A program made the translations under genes and the position numbers. From positions 1 through 64,000 of the forward strand of contig NZ_BAAADJ010000022.1 in NCBI RefSeq assembly GCF_039522365.1: DNA of 64,000 bases. Reading direction: 5' to 3'. How positions within the stretch are numbered: position 1 is the stretch's first letter; the number at the start of each line of letters is the position of its first letter. The stretch comes from Bacillus carboniphilus (GTDB taxonomy: Bacteria > Bacillota > Bacilli > Bacillales > JC228). Positions 7,601 to 16,923 of the stretch are shown in pieces. The notes under the pieces are model-generated. The model was given only the letters and a program-made list of their open reading frames with translations. It was not told the origin of the DNA and did no database searches.

Positions 7601-9523
7601 TTGAAACGAGTATCTCAAGTAACTGTACGCAAACGTCTAACCATCGCACTGTTAGCCGGGCTCTGTATCTTTTTTATTATTGATCTGAGGTTAGGATACG
7701 TTCAATTTGTCTTAGGGGATATGTTGACAGGAAAAGCGAAGGACTCTTGGAGCAGGAACGTTCCCTTTGAGCCAGAAAGAGGAGATATAGTTGACCGAAA
7801 TGGTGTTCCACTAGCCACGAACAAGAGTGCGCCAACGGTTTATGTCATCCCAAGGCAGATAGAAAATCCAAGTGAAACAGCTGAAAAGCTTGCCTCGGTA
7901 TTGGACATGTCTGTAGAAAAAGCCTATAAATTTGTAACCGCCGATGAATCGATTCAATGGATCAATCCAGAAGGTAGAAAGATATCCGATGATAAGGCTA
8001 ACCAAATTAAAGAATTGGATCTCAAAGGAGTTTATATTGGTAAAGATTCCATTAGACATTATCCAAACGGGAGTTTTCTGTCCCATGTACTAGGGTTTGC
8101 AGGGATTGATAATCAAGGATTAATGGGACTCGAGTTATTTTATGATGAAGAGTTAAGTGGTGATAGGGGAGCAGTCCAACTCTATTTATCTGCGAAGGGG
8201 AAGAAAATGCAAGGACTAGCAGATGATTTCAAACCACCTGTTGATGGGCTTGATTTAAAATTAACGATAGACTCAAGAGTTCAAACAATTATTGAAAGAG
8301 AATTAGATCTTGCTGAAGCAAAATACAATCCGGATGGGATTATCGCCATTGCTATGAATCCGAATAATGGTGAAATTTTAGCCATGTCATCTAGACCAAC
8401 ATTTGACCCTGCTAATTTCCAGGCTGTTCCTCAAGAAATATTCAACCGGAACCTACCCATATGGAGTACATATGAACCTGGGTCTACATTTAAAATCATC
8501 ACACTAGCCGCTGCTTTAGAAGAAAAGAAAGTAGATTTAGAGAGTGATCATTTTCATGATCACGGGGAGGTAGAGGTAGCTGGGTCCACCCTACACTGCT
8601 GGAAAAGAGGGGGGCATGGAAGCCAGTCATTCTTAGAAGTTGTCCAAAACTCCTGTAACCCTGGGTTTGTTGAACTTGGGATGAGACTGGGAGAAGATAC
8701 ATTGTTCCAATATATTAAGGATTTTGGATTCGGCACAAAAACAGGAATTGACCTACAAGGAGAAGGATCTGGAATTATGTTCCGAAAAGAACAAATTGGA
8801 CCAGTTGAATTAGCAACGACTGCCTTTGGTCAAGGGGTAGCAGTGACACCAATTCAACAGGTAGCGGCGGTATCGGCTGCTGTTAATGGTGGTATTCTAT
8901 ACACCCCTTATGTGGCAAAAGAATTTATAGATCCTGAAACTGGAGAGGTGGTTAGCCGTAACTCACCAGAGGCAAAGAGAAGAGTTATTTCAGAAGAAAC
9001 ATCAAAACAAATTCGATATGCACTAGAAAGTGTCGTCGCCCAAGGAACTGGGAAGAACGCCTTCGTTGAGGGATACCGTGTTGGTGGAAAAACAGGTACA
9101 GCCCAAAAGGCACAGAATGGTCGATATTTGGAAAATAACTACATCGTATCCTTTATGGGATTTGCCCCAGCGGATGATCCACAAATTGTGGTGTATGTAG
9201 CTGTAGATAATCCAAAGGGCACTGTAGCATTTGGGGGTACTGTTGCAGCTCCTATTGTCGGCAATATTATGAGAGACTCTCTTCCTTTACTTGGAGTTGA
9301 ACCTAGAAAAGACCAAATTGAGAAAGAGACGACCTGGTTAGACACTCCTTTAGTAGAAGTTCCAGACCTAGTTGGTTTGTCAAAGAAAGAACTGATTCAG
9401 GCTCCATATACACTTAATTTAGAATCAAGTGGTGAAGGTGATATTGTCGTTGAACAAGCACCTAGAGCGGGACTGAAAGTAAAAGAAGGATCAACCATAC
9501 GAATCTATTTTTCAAATCCTTAA
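7601..9523 (+). CDS. spoVD: Sporulation-specific penicillin-binding protein SpoVD
   Basis: SpoVD is the class B transpeptidase needed for spore cortex synthesis; it works with SpoVE in the outer forespore membrane. The 640-residue protein has an N-terminal anchor (about 13-34), transpeptidase motifs S295-T-F-K298, S351-C-N353 and K497-T-G499, and one C-terminal PASTA repeat (about 580-640). The start is a TTG with GAGGAGG 10 bases upstream. In B. subtilis this gene has a sigma-E promoter; CATATATT at 7559-7566 is a loose -10 candidate but I see no matching -35. Terminators on both sides indicate a separate transcript. Confidence 0.95.
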   Translation: MKRVSQVTVRKRLTIALLAGLCIFFIIDLRLGYVQFVLGDMLTGKAKDSWSRNVPFEPERGDIVDRNGVPLATNKSAPTVYVIPRQIENPSETAEKLASVLDMSVEKAYKFVTADESIQWINPEGRKISDDKANQIKELDLKGVYIGKDSIRHYPNGSFLSHVLGFAGIDNQGLMGLELFYDEELSGDRGAVQLYLSAKGKKMQGLADDFKPPVDGLDLKLTIDSRVQTIIERELDLAEAKYNPDGIIAIAMNPNNGEILAMSSRPTFDPANFQAVPQEIFNRNLPIWSTYEPGSTFKIITLAAALEEKKVDLESDHFHDHGEVEVAGSTLHCWKRGGHGSQSFLEVVQNSCNPGFVELGMRLGEDTLFQYIKDFGFGTKTGIDLQGEGSGIMFRKEQIGPVELATTAFGQGVAVTPIQQVAAVSAAVNGGILYTPYVAKEFIDPETGEVVSRNSPEAKRRVISEETSKQIRYALESVVAQGTGKNAFVEGYRVGGKTGTAQKAQNGRYLENNYIVSFMGFAPADDPQIVVYVAVDNPKGTVAFGGTVAAPIVGNIMRDSLPLLGVEPRKDQIEKETTWLDTPLVEVPDLVGLSKKELIQAPYTLNLESSGEGDIVVEQAPRAGLKVKEGSTIRIYFSNP

Positions 9524-9527
9524 AGTT

Positions 9528-9564
9528 AAGGGCGGGATTGCTTTAGGCATATCCGCCCTTTTTT
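9528..9564 (+). terminator. Terminator of spoVD
   Basis: An 8-bp GC-rich stem, AAGGGCGG (9528-9535) with CCGCCCTT (9553-9560), is followed by six T residues. Confidence 0.9.
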
Positions 9565-9586
9565 ACAAGGAAACCCTAGTTTTTTT

Positions 9587-9616
9587 TGAAACAAATAGCG
9601 TAAACGTACTGTTTCA
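9587..9616. repeat. Inverted repeat upstream of murE
   Basis: TGAAACA (9587-9593) and TGTTTCA (9610-9616) are perfect 7-bp arms around 16 bases, about 95 bases before murE. They overlap a -35-like TTGAAA (9586-9591). It could be an operator in the murE promoter region, but I recognise no regulator and no good -10 at proper spacing. Confidence 0.35.
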
Positions 9617-9709
9617 TGTAAAATGAATATGACTTTTTAGCATATAGAATAGTTCAGTAAAAAAACACAGACAGAATGACTTCGACATCAAGTAAAGTGA
9701 GGGAACTAA

Positions 9710-11194
9710 ATGAAATTAAATCAACTAATCGAACACTTACATATTCCGATGCAGCCAACATATTCAGATATAGACATAACTTCAATTGAACAAAACCATC
9801 AAATGGTAAAAGAGGGAAGTCTTTTTATTTGTATAAAAGGACAACGCTTTGATGGACATGATGTGGCAGAAGAGGTAGTGGAAAGGGGAGCTAGGGCTCT
9901 CGTGGCAGAAAAGCCATTAGATGTTTCTGTACCCGTTATTGTTGTAAAGGATACTAGGAGGGCAATGGCTGTTTTAGGTGATGCTTTTTACGAACAACCA
10001 ACTAAAAAGGTACAAGTGATCGGAATCACCGGTACGAATGGAAAAACCTCCACTAGTCACTTCGTGGAAGCTATAATGCGACATTGTGGGAAACAAACTG
10101 GTTTAATTGGAACGATGTACCGAAAAGTTGGAGATACGGTACTGCCGACTAAAAACACAACGCCAGATAGTTTGTCACTACAACAGACTTTTCACGAAAT
10201 GAAAGAAAATCATATTGATGTTTGTGCTATGGAGGTATCTTCTCATGCATTAAAAGAAGGAAGAGTGTATGGGGTTGATTTTGATGTAGCTGTTTTCACA
10301 AATTTAACTCAAGATCATCTAGATTATCATGGAACAATGGAAGAATATCGCTTTACGAAAGGGCTTTTGTTTGCTCAACTTGGAAATACGTATGACTCTC
10401 ATCGTCCTAAGTATGCACTTTTTAATCAAGATGAATCAGCAACAGACTATTTAAAGACCATGACAGCTGCTTTTATCTATACATATGGAATTGACCAAAA
10501 CGCTGACTTTATGGCTAGAGATATAGAAACAAATTCAGATGGCACACATTTTCTGTTTGTAACACCTTTCGGCGAAAGAAAGGTCCATATTCCATTAGTC
10601 GGAAAGTTTTCTGTTTACAATGTTCTCGCTGCAGCAGCAAGCTGTCTGTTGAGTGGGGCAGAATTTGAGAAAGTATGTGATGCGGTCGCGAAACTTGAAG
10701 GTGTTCCAGGCCGATTTGAATTAGTAAAAGGAACACAAAACTTCTCTATAATCGTTGACTATGCTCATACACCGGATAGTCTAGAAAATGTATTGGAAAC
10801 TGTCCAACAGTTTAAACAAGGGAAAGTATGGGTAATCGTAGGTTGTGGTGGAGATAGAGACAAGACGAAACGCCCAATTATGGCTAAAATTGCTTGTGAT
10901 AAAAGTGACCAAGCTATATTTACATCAGATAACCCAAGAAGTGAGGACCCATTTGCTATTCTTAGCGACATGGAAGCGGGTGTAGAAGGATACTCAAACT
11001 ACCAAGTAATAGAAGACCGCGCAAAAGCTATTACTCATGCCATTGAACAGGCTAAAGAGAACGATGTCGTTTTAATTGCTGGTAAAGGGCATGAAACGTA
11101 CCAAATTGTAGGCGAAACCGTTCACGATTTCGATGACCGCATCGTTGCAATTCAAGCAGTGGAAAGTGTAATAAAAAAGAAGCTAAATGAGTGA
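9710..11194 (+). CDS. murE: UDP-MurNAc-tripeptide synthetase, meso-diaminopimelate-adding
   Basis: MurE adds the third amino acid to UDP-MurNAc-L-Ala-D-Glu in the cytosol using ATP. The 494-residue protein has the Mur ligase ATP loop [10 protein letters not shown] (about 104-113). It also has D407-N-P-R410, the signature that selects meso-diaminopimelate rather than lysine; this agrees with a Bacillus-type cell wall. The ATG at 9710 follows GTGAGGGA. The next gene, mraY, starts 117 bases later. Confidence 0.95.
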   Translation: MKLNQLIEHLHIPMQPTYSDIDITSIEQNHQMVKEGSLFICIKGQRFDGHDVAEEVVERGARALVAEKPLDVSVPVIVVKDTRRAMAVLGDAFYEQPTKKVQVIGITGTNGKTSTSHFVEAIMRHCGKQTGLIGTMYRKVGDTVLPTKNTTPDSLSLQQTFHEMKENHIDVCAMEVSSHALKEGRVYGVDFDVAVFTNLTQDHLDYHGTMEEYRFTKGLLFAQLGNTYDSHRPKYALFNQDESATDYLKTMTAAFIYTYGIDQNADFMARDIETNSDGTHFLFVTPFGERKVHIPLVGKFSVYNVLAAAASCLLSGAEFEKVCDAVAKLEGVPGRFELVKGTQNFSIIVDYAHTPDSLENVLETVQQFKQGKVWVIVGCGGDRDKTKRPIMAKIACDKSDQAIFTSDNPRSEDPFAILSDMEAGVEGYSNYQVIEDRAKAITHAIEQAKENDVVLIAGKGHETYQIVGETVHDFDDRIVAIQAVESVIKKKLNE

Positions 11195-11241
11195 TATGAT
11201 AATTATGAAGAAAGACCTGTTTTTATTTAAAAAAAGACTGA

Positions 11242-11261
11242 ATATGTTTTTAAAAACATAT
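11242..11261. repeat. Perfect 20-bp palindrome between murE and mraY
   Basis: The left half ATATGTTTTT (11242-11251) is directly followed by its exact reverse complement AAAAACATAT (11252-11261). It lies 50 bases before mraY. With no loop and no T tract outside the palindrome it is more like a protein-binding site than a terminator. I know no regulator for it. Confidence 0.5.
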
Positions 11262-11311
11262 GAATATCCTGAGTGTTTACACCTATATATCAATAAAGGA
11301 GGGGATTGTTC

Positions 11312-12289
11312 ATGTTAGAGGAAGTTATTATTTTTACGATTATTATGTCGTTTATGATTACAGTTTTACTGTCCCCTCTGTTCATCCCATTTTTAAGAAG
11401 ATTAAAATTTGGTCAAAGTATAAGAGAAGAAGGTCCTAAGTCTCATCAGAAGAAATCAGGAACACCCACAATGGGTGGAATTATCATTCTTATTTCCATT
11501 ATCATCTCTACACTGGTCATGACAGGTAAATTTAGTAACATAACCTTTGTTACGTTCTTGTTATTACTTGTAACAGTAGGGTTTGGGTTACTTGGATTTT
11601 TAGATGACTTTATCAAAGTTGTATTAAAAAGAAATTTAGGACTTACCTCTAAACAAAAATTACTAGGTCAAGTGATTATTTCAGTCATCGTATTTTTCGT
11701 AATGCGAGAAAATGGAATTTCTACTGAGGTTAGTATTCCATTTACTGATATCGATTTTGAATTAGGTTGGTTCTATGCTCTGTTTCTTGTTTTTTGGTTA
11801 GTCGGATTCTCTAATGCTGTTAATTTAACAGATGGATTAGATGGATTGGTTTCCGGAACAGCTGCCATTGCATTTGGAGCTTTTGCAGTGCTTGCTTGGA
11901 ATCAATCACAAATGGAAGTAGCTGTCTTTTCAGTGGCAGTCGTTGGTGCGGTTCTAGGTTTTCTTGTCTTTAATGCTCACCCAGCGAAAGTGTTTATGGG
12001 TGATACGGGTTCATTGGCTCTTGGAGGAGCGATTGCCATTATTTCGATCCTTACCAAGCTAGAACTCTTGCTACTTTTAATTGGTGGAGTATTTGTTATG
12101 GAAACACTCTCCGTCATATTACAAGTAGCGTCCTTTAAAACAACAGGTAAAAGGATATTTAAAATGAGTCCATTACACCATCATTATGAAGAGCTTGGAT
12201 GGTCTGAATGGAGAGTTGTTGTGACATTTTGGACCGTTGGGTTGTTATGTGCTGCCCTAGGTGTCTATATTGAGGTGTGGTTAACTTGA
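11312..12289 (+). CDS. mraY: Phospho-N-acetylmuramoyl-pentapeptide transferase (lipid I synthase)
   Basis: MraY transfers phospho-MurNAc-pentapeptide to undecaprenyl phosphate in the membrane, making lipid I. The 325-residue protein has about ten membrane segments. The conserved catalytic patches are visible: LDDFIKV near residue 96, NLTDGLDGL near 171, and the cytoplasmic HHHYEELGW near 289. The ATG at 11312 has AAAGGAGGGG at good spacing; an in-frame TTG at 11306 overlaps that site and is unlikely. Its end overlaps murD, suggesting coupled translation. Confidence 0.95.
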   Translation: MLEEVIIFTIIMSFMITVLLSPLFIPFLRRLKFGQSIREEGPKSHQKKSGTPTMGGIIILISIIISTLVMTGKFSNITFVTFLLLLVTVGFGLLGFLDDFIKVVLKRNLGLTSKQKLLGQVIISVIVFFVMRENGISTEVSIPFTDIDFELGWFYALFLVFWLVGFSNAVNLTDGLDGLVSGTAAIAFGAFAVLAWNQSQMEVAVFSVAVVGAVLGFLVFNAHPAKVFMGDTGSLALGGAIAIISILTKLELLLLLIGGVFVMETLSVILQVASFKTTGKRIFKMSPLHHHYEELGWSEWRVVVTFWTVGLLCAALGVYIEVWLT

Positions 12290-13629
12290 TAAATATTGAT
12301 ACGTATCGCCACAAGAAAGTGCTTGTCTTAGGTTTAGCTAAAAGCGGTGTTAGCGCCGCTTCTTTACTACATAAACTGGGAGCTTTTGTGGTTGTAAACG
12401 ATATGAAACCCTTACATGAAAACCCAGAGGCACAAGGGTTATTAGAGGAAGGGATTACGGTTATTTGTGGACATCATCCCATTGAACTCTTGGATGAGGG
12501 CTTTCAATTTATCGTGAAAAATCCAGGGATTCCATATGAAAATCCTTTAATTCAAGGTGCAATAAAACGGGGGATCACAGTTTTAACGGAAGTAGAGCTC
12601 GCCTATCAAATTTCAGAAGCTCCCTTAATTGCCATTACGGGAACCAACGGTAAAACAACGACAACTACTCTGATTTACGAAATGTTAAAAGAAGATCAGA
12701 AGCTGCCATTAATAGCAGGAAATATTGGAACTGTAGCATCAGAGGTTGCGCAAGAGGCAACAAATGACCATACCATTGTTATCGAGCTTTCTTCCTTTCA
12801 GCTCATGGGTACGGAAAAATTTAGACCGCGCATTGCGGTTTTATTGAATTTGTATGAGGCTCATTTGGACTACCATCATACGGTAGATGCCTATTGGGAA
12901 GCGAAGGCAAAGATAACGGCTAACCAAACGGAAGATGATTGGTTTATTTATAATGCCGATCAAGCGAATTGCCTGAAAGTAGCTCAAGAAACAAATGCGA
13001 GGACGTTTCCTTTTTCAACGCGAACAAAGCTTGAATCAGGTGCATATATCGAAAATGATTGGATCTATTTCAAAGATGAAGCCATTATTAAAATAGAGGA
13101 AGTCGTATATCAAACCTTTGAGAACGTCTTAGCTGCTGTAAGTGCGGCCAAACTTCATGGGGTAAGTAATACGGCTATTAAGAATGTACTTTCTAGTTTC
13201 TATGGTGTTAAACACCGTCTACAATTTGTAAAAGAGCTCAATGGACGCATGTTTTATAATGATTCAAAGGCAACGAATATCGTTGCTACACAAAAAGCAC
13301 TAGAATCCTTCCAGCAGCCAGTAGTTTTACTCGCTGGTGGATTAGACCGAGGAAATCATTTTTATGATTTAATTCCTAACCTAGAGTATGTGAAGACGAT
13401 TGTTACATTTGGAGAAACTGCCCCTAAAATGGAAGAAATGGCTAAACAAGCAGGAATAGAAAACATCCATCGTGTCGATAATGTGGAGAAGGCCGTGCCT
13501 AAGGCTTATGAGTTATCAGCTGAAGGGGACGTGATCTTACTTTCTCCAGCATGTGCAAGTTGGGATCAATATAAAACTTTTGAGGTGCGTGGAGACATTT
13601 TTATAGACGCTGTGCATAAGCTTAAGTAA
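12286..13629 (+). CDS. murD: UDP-MurNAc-L-alanine--D-glutamate ligase
   Basis: MurD adds D-Glu to UDP-MurNAc-L-Ala with ATP in the cytosol. The protein has an N-terminal Rossmann-like domain ([14 protein letters not shown]), the ATP loop [11 protein letters not shown] near residue 118, and a C-terminal ligase domain; 447 residues is normal. I chose the TTG at 12286, which overlaps the mraY stop, because GAGGTG (12272-12277) sits 8 bases before it. The alternative in-frame GTG at 12277 (450 residues) lies on top of that site. Confidence 0.92.
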   Translation: MINIDTYRHKKVLVLGLAKSGVSAASLLHKLGAFVVVNDMKPLHENPEAQGLLEEGITVICGHHPIELLDEGFQFIVKNPGIPYENPLIQGAIKRGITVLTEVELAYQISEAPLIAITGTNGKTTTTTLIYEMLKEDQKLPLIAGNIGTVASEVAQEATNDHTIVIELSSFQLMGTEKFRPRIAVLLNLYEAHLDYHHTVDAYWEAKAKITANQTEDDWFIYNADQANCLKVAQETNARTFPFSTRTKLESGAYIENDWIYFKDEAIIKIEEVVYQTFENVLAAVSAAKLHGVSNTAIKNVLSSFYGVKHRLQFVKELNGRMFYNDSKATNIVATQKALESFQQPVVLLAGGLDRGNHFYDLIPNLEYVKTIVTFGETAPKMEEMAKQAGIENIHRVDNVEKAVPKAYELSAEGDVILLSPACASWDQYKTFEVRGDIFIDAVHKLK

Positions 13630-13670
13630 GGGCTTGTCCCAATATATTAGCGTCTGTTGAGGTGTTCGCA

Positions 13671-14774
13671 TTGCCAACGTTGAAAAAATCCACACCAGAT
13701 CTATTGTTAATCATTGTTACTTTATCATTACTTGCAGTCGGCTTAATTATGGTTTATAGTGCGAGTGCTGTTTGGGCGGAGTATAAGTTCAATGATTCGT
13801 TCTTTTTTGCGAAAAGACAACTATTATTTGCTGGTGTTGGAATTATCGCTATGTTCTTTATTATGAATGTGGATTATTGGACATGGAGATCGTGGTCAAA
13901 AATCCTACTCATCATTTGCTTTGTCCTGTTACTTGCTGTTTTAATTCCTGGAATAGGAATGGTAAGAAATGGTTCGCGAAGCTGGATAGGAGTTGGGGCT
14001 TTCTCTATTCAACCATCTGAATTTATGAAGCTCGCCATGATTGCATTTCTTGCGAAGTTTTTAACAGAAAGACAACGGTATATAACTACGTTTAAGCAAG
14101 GGCTTGTACCCTCGTTGGGACTAGTTTTTATAGCGTTTGCTCTCATTATGCTTCAACCGGATTTGGGTACTGGGACTGTGATGGTTGGAACATGCGTAGT
14201 CATGATTTTTATCGCAGGTGCGAGAATAAGTCATTTTGTAGGGCTTGGTCTAATAGGACTCGCAGGCTTTGTTGTTTTAATAGCATCTGCCCCCTATCGA
14301 ATAAAAAGGATTACAAGCTTTCTAGACCCCTGGTCAGATCCATTGGGGAGTGGATTCCAAATCATCCAATCTCTCTATGCTATAGGACCAGGAGGACTAT
14401 TCGGCCTTGGACTTGGACAAAGTAGACAAAAGTTTTTCTATTTACCTGAACCGCAGACAGATTTTATTTTTGCTATTATTTCAGAAGAGCTTGGGTTTAT
14501 AGGTGGATCTTTTGTCATCCTCTTATTTGCATTATTACTTTGGAGAGGAATCCGAATAGCTTTGGGGGCTCCCGATTTGTATGGTAGCTTTCTAGCAGTC
14601 GGAATTATCGCAATGATCGCCATCCAAGTAATGATTAACATCGGTGTGGTAACAGGGATGATGCCAGTAACCGGGATCACATTGCCATTTTTGAGTTATG
14701 GCGGATCTTCGCTAACATTGATGTTAATGGCTGTAGGTGTCCTTTTAAATGTAAGTAGGTATTCTAGATACTAG
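13671..14774 (+). CDS. spoVE: SEDS-family glycosyltransferase SpoVE (FtsW-like)
   Basis: SpoVE is the SEDS peptidoglycan polymerase paired with SpoVD for spore cortex synthesis; it is a paralogue of FtsW and RodA. The 367-residue protein has about ten membrane segments and the conserved blocks MVYSASAVWA, NGSRSWIGVG, QPSEFMKLA, QPDLGTG and the C-terminal LPFLSYGGSS. I chose the TTG at 13671 because GAGGTG (13659-13664) is 6 bases upstream and the MPTLKKSTPDLLL start aligns with B. subtilis SpoVE. A GTG at 13662 overlaps that site. FtsW itself is not in this window, so this copy could also be annotated ftsW. MurG, normally next, is absent. Confidence 0.9.
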   Translation: MPTLKKSTPDLLLIIVTLSLLAVGLIMVYSASAVWAEYKFNDSFFFAKRQLLFAGVGIIAMFFIMNVDYWTWRSWSKILLIICFVLLLAVLIPGIGMVRNGSRSWIGVGAFSIQPSEFMKLAMIAFLAKFLTERQRYITTFKQGLVPSLGLVFIAFALIMLQPDLGTGTVMVGTCVVMIFIAGARISHFVGLGLIGLAGFVVLIASAPYRIKRITSFLDPWSDPLGSGFQIIQSLYAIGPGGLFGLGLGQSRQKFFYLPEPQTDFIFAIISEELGFIGGSFVILLFALLLWRGIRIALGAPDLYGSFLAVGIIAMIAIQVMINIGVVTGMMPVTGITLPFLSYGGSSLTLMLMAVGVLLNVSRYSRY

Positions 14775-14863
14775 CCATACCGTTATAGGAGTACATTTTT
14801 CTTTACATTTTAATGACAATATGTTTGAAGGACTAGCCTAATCTTGGAAATATAGTAAAATAG

Positions 14864-14915
14864 AAAAAGCGAGAAAAGGTTCATATAAAATTCCTTTAAT
14901 CTCGCTTTTTTATTT
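14864..14915 (+). terminator. Terminator after spoVE
   Basis: A long imperfect stem, AAAAAGCGAGA (14864-14874) plus AAAGG with CCTTT plus TCTCGCTTTTT (to about 14910), ends in T residues. A promoter-like TTGAAG (14825) and TATAGT (14851) with a 20-base spacer stands just before it, so a very short transcript is possible. Confidence 0.8.
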
Positions 14916-14943
14916 TGTTTAAAACATGAGATAATATTATACT
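14915..14943 (+). promoter_or_regulatory. Sigma-A promoter for murB
   Basis: TTGTTT (14915-14920) and TATACT (14938-14943) have the ideal 17-base spacing, just downstream of the terminator and about 105 bases before murB. The AT-rich leader that follows shows no clear structure. Confidence 0.7.
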
Positions 14944-15047
14944 AGTGAAACAAAATATATACAAAAATAAATACATACACAGTATATAAGCATTACTCGT
15001 ATTATAAATATAGGCGAATGTAAAGCATGTGACGGGGTGAACGTGAA

Positions 15048-15956
15048 ATGAAGCTTTTGGAAGAATTAAATGAAATGGAAATCGGTAAGGTGAAAGAAAA
15101 TGAACCGATGTCAAAACATACAACAATAAAAATTGGTGGACCAGCTCAAATATTTGTTGAACCATCTAGTGTAGATTCTATAGAAAAGGTAATGCGTTCT
15201 GTTAAAAAACACGCTGCACCTTGGCGAGTGGTAGGAAGAGGCTCAAACCTTCTTGTAAAAGACGGTGGAATTGATGGGGTGGTCATTAAGCTTGGAAAAG
15301 GGATTGACCACTTAGATTGGTTATCAGACACTATGATTCAAGTAGGGGGAGGCTACTCTTTAGTTACACTTGCTACACAGTTGAGTCGTAAAGGATTGAC
15401 TGGCATTCAGTTTGCGGGAGGAATTCCTGGTAGTGTTGGTGGAGCTGTATATATGAATGCAGGTGCGCATGGATCTGACATTTCAAATATATTGGTGAAA
15501 GCACGCATTTTATTTGAAGATGGTTCCATTGAGTGGTTAACCAATGAAGAGATGGAATTCTCCTACAGAACATCTGTCCTACAAACGAAAAGACCGGGAA
15601 TTGTCTTAGAAGCTATTTTTCAATTAGAAGAAGGAATCCGGGATGAAGTTGTGGAAGAAATGAAGAAATACAAAGATTACCGTCGAGACACCCAGCCGTG
15701 GACATCACCTTGTGCTGGTAGTATTTTTCGTAATCCCTTACCGAATTATGCTGGTAAGCTTGTCGAGGAATCTGGACTAAAAGGACACAGAATTGGTGGT
15801 GCCCAGATTTCGGACCTTCACGGAAACTTTATTGTAAACACGGGTGAGGCAACTGCAGAAGATGTGCTGGCACTTATTCAACATGTTAAAGACACAATCC
15901 TCGAAAAATATAACATTCAGATGGAGACAGAGGTTGAAATTATTGGAAAACAATAG
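15048..15956 (+). CDS. murB: UDP-N-acetylenolpyruvoylglucosamine reductase
   Basis: MurB is the FAD enzyme that reduces UDP-GlcNAc-enolpyruvate to UDP-MurNAc with NADPH in the cytosol. The 302-residue protein has the FAD-binding half (TTIKIGGPA near 24; VGRGSNLLV near 63; [18 protein letters not shown] near 125) and the C-terminal substrate domain with CAGSIFRNP near 222. GGGGTG precedes the ATG. It has its own promoter because the spoVE terminator separates it from the upstream dcw genes. In B. subtilis murG stands between spoVE and murB; here it does not. Confidence 0.95.
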   Translation: MKLLEELNEMEIGKVKENEPMSKHTTIKIGGPAQIFVEPSSVDSIEKVMRSVKKHAAPWRVVGRGSNLLVKDGGIDGVVIKLGKGIDHLDWLSDTMIQVGGGYSLVTLATQLSRKGLTGIQFAGGIPGSVGGAVYMNAGAHGSDISNILVKARILFEDGSIEWLTNEEMEFSYRTSVLQTKRPGIVLEAIFQLEEGIRDEVVEEMKKYKDYRRDTQPWTSPCAGSIFRNPLPNYAGKLVEESGLKGHRIGGAQISDLHGNFIVNTGEATAEDVLALIQHVKDTILEKYNIQMETEVEIIGKQ

Positions 15957-15986
15957 GATGTTTTTCATCCCACATTGAGCACCCTA

Positions 15987-15995
15987 TGATATAAT
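15987..15995 (+). promoter_or_regulatory. Extended -10 promoter upstream of divIB
   Basis: TG-A-TATAAT (15987-15995) is a perfect extended -10 in the gap between murB and divIB. No good -35 is present at 16-18 bases, which an extended -10 can tolerate. It would give a leader of about 95 bases containing the hairpin at 16028. Confidence 0.5.
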
Positions 15996-16027
15996 CTTTA
16001 TGATAAATGTAAGTGAAGTAAACCTGT

Positions 16028-16051
16028 AACGGCATGTCTTTTTATGCCGTT
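16028..16051 (+). other. Leader hairpin before divIB
   Basis: AACGGCAT (16028-16035) and ATGCCGTT (16044-16051) form a perfect 8-bp stem with a T-rich loop. The downstream tract is only pyrimidine-rich (GCTTTCCTTTT), so this may be a weak attenuator or a stabilising 5' hairpin rather than a full terminator. Confidence 0.55.
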
Positions 16052-16094
16052 GCTTTCCTTTTATAGAGATGCTTTTCTGATGGGGTGGTATGGT

Positions 16095-16907
16095 ATGGTG
16101 GACAAGTCGAAAGTGGTTTCCATTGAAGATCGGATACCAAAGCTTAAGAAAGACAGGCGAAAAAAAGCCAATAAAAGAATTATATTTATTATCACTATGT
16201 TTTTTCTGCTCATTGTATGTGTGATTTATTTCCAATCTCCATTAAGTCACGTAAACAATATCTCGGTTAAAGGGAATAGCTACTTAACACAAGATGAAAT
16301 CATCTCAACTTCTGAACTTTCTAGAGATGATAATATTTGGGGAATTGATGAGGAAAAAATTGCACAAAAAATAGACGAGCTTGAACAAATTCAATCCACT
16401 ACTGTACATATTGATTGGCCAAACAATATCTTGATCGAGGTTAATGAATGGAGAAGAGTGGCTTATTATAAAAAGGATCTTGATTTTTTTCCAATTTTAG
16501 AAAATGGGGATATGCTTAATCAGAAGGAAGAAAATATTCCTGTTCATGCACCATTACTCTTTGATTTTTCTGATGGAAAAGCCCTAGAAAGAATGGTACA
16601 GGAATTGATAAAGCTCCCAGAAGAAATTGTGCGATCCATCTCAGAAATATATTTAACACCGACTTCAAATGATCAACTGGCTGTTACTGTTTACATGAAT
16701 GATGGATTTGAGGTGAAAGCTACCATTCGAACCTTCTCTACTAAGATGGGACACTATCCATCCATTGTAAGTCAATTAAATCCAAATATTAAAGGAATTA
16801 TTGATCTAACAGTGGGGGCTTATTTCAGACCTTATGAATCACAAGTAGAAGAAGAACAAGAAATCACGTTAGATGATACCTCATCGAGTACAACGAACGA
16901 AAACTGA
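16095..16907 (+). CDS. divIB: Cell division protein DivIB (FtsQ)
   Basis: DivIB is a bitopic divisome protein that forms a complex with FtsL and DivIC at the septum. The 270-residue protein has a basic cytoplasmic tail (1-30), one membrane segment (about 30-48), an extracellular POTRA domain starting HVNNISVKGNSYL (about 52-125) and an acidic C-terminal tail (EEEQE). I chose the ATG at 16095 because TGGGGTGG is 7 bases upstream; a longer in-frame reading from 16044 overlaps the leader hairpin. It begins a tight cluster with ylxW, ylxX and sbp. Confidence 0.92.
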   Translation: MVDKSKVVSIEDRIPKLKKDRRKKANKRIIFIITMFFLLIVCVIYFQSPLSHVNNISVKGNSYLTQDEIISTSELSRDDNIWGIDEEKIAQKIDELEQIQSTTVHIDWPNNILIEVNEWRRVAYYKKDLDFFPILENGDMLNQKEENIPVHAPLLFDFSDGKALERMVQELIKLPEEIVRSISEIYLTPTSNDQLAVTVYMNDGFEVKATIRTFSTKMGHYPSIVSQLNPNIKGIIDLTVGAYFRPYESQVEEEQEITLDDTSSSTTNEN

Positions 16908-16923
16908 CAAGAGGGAGATGCCG

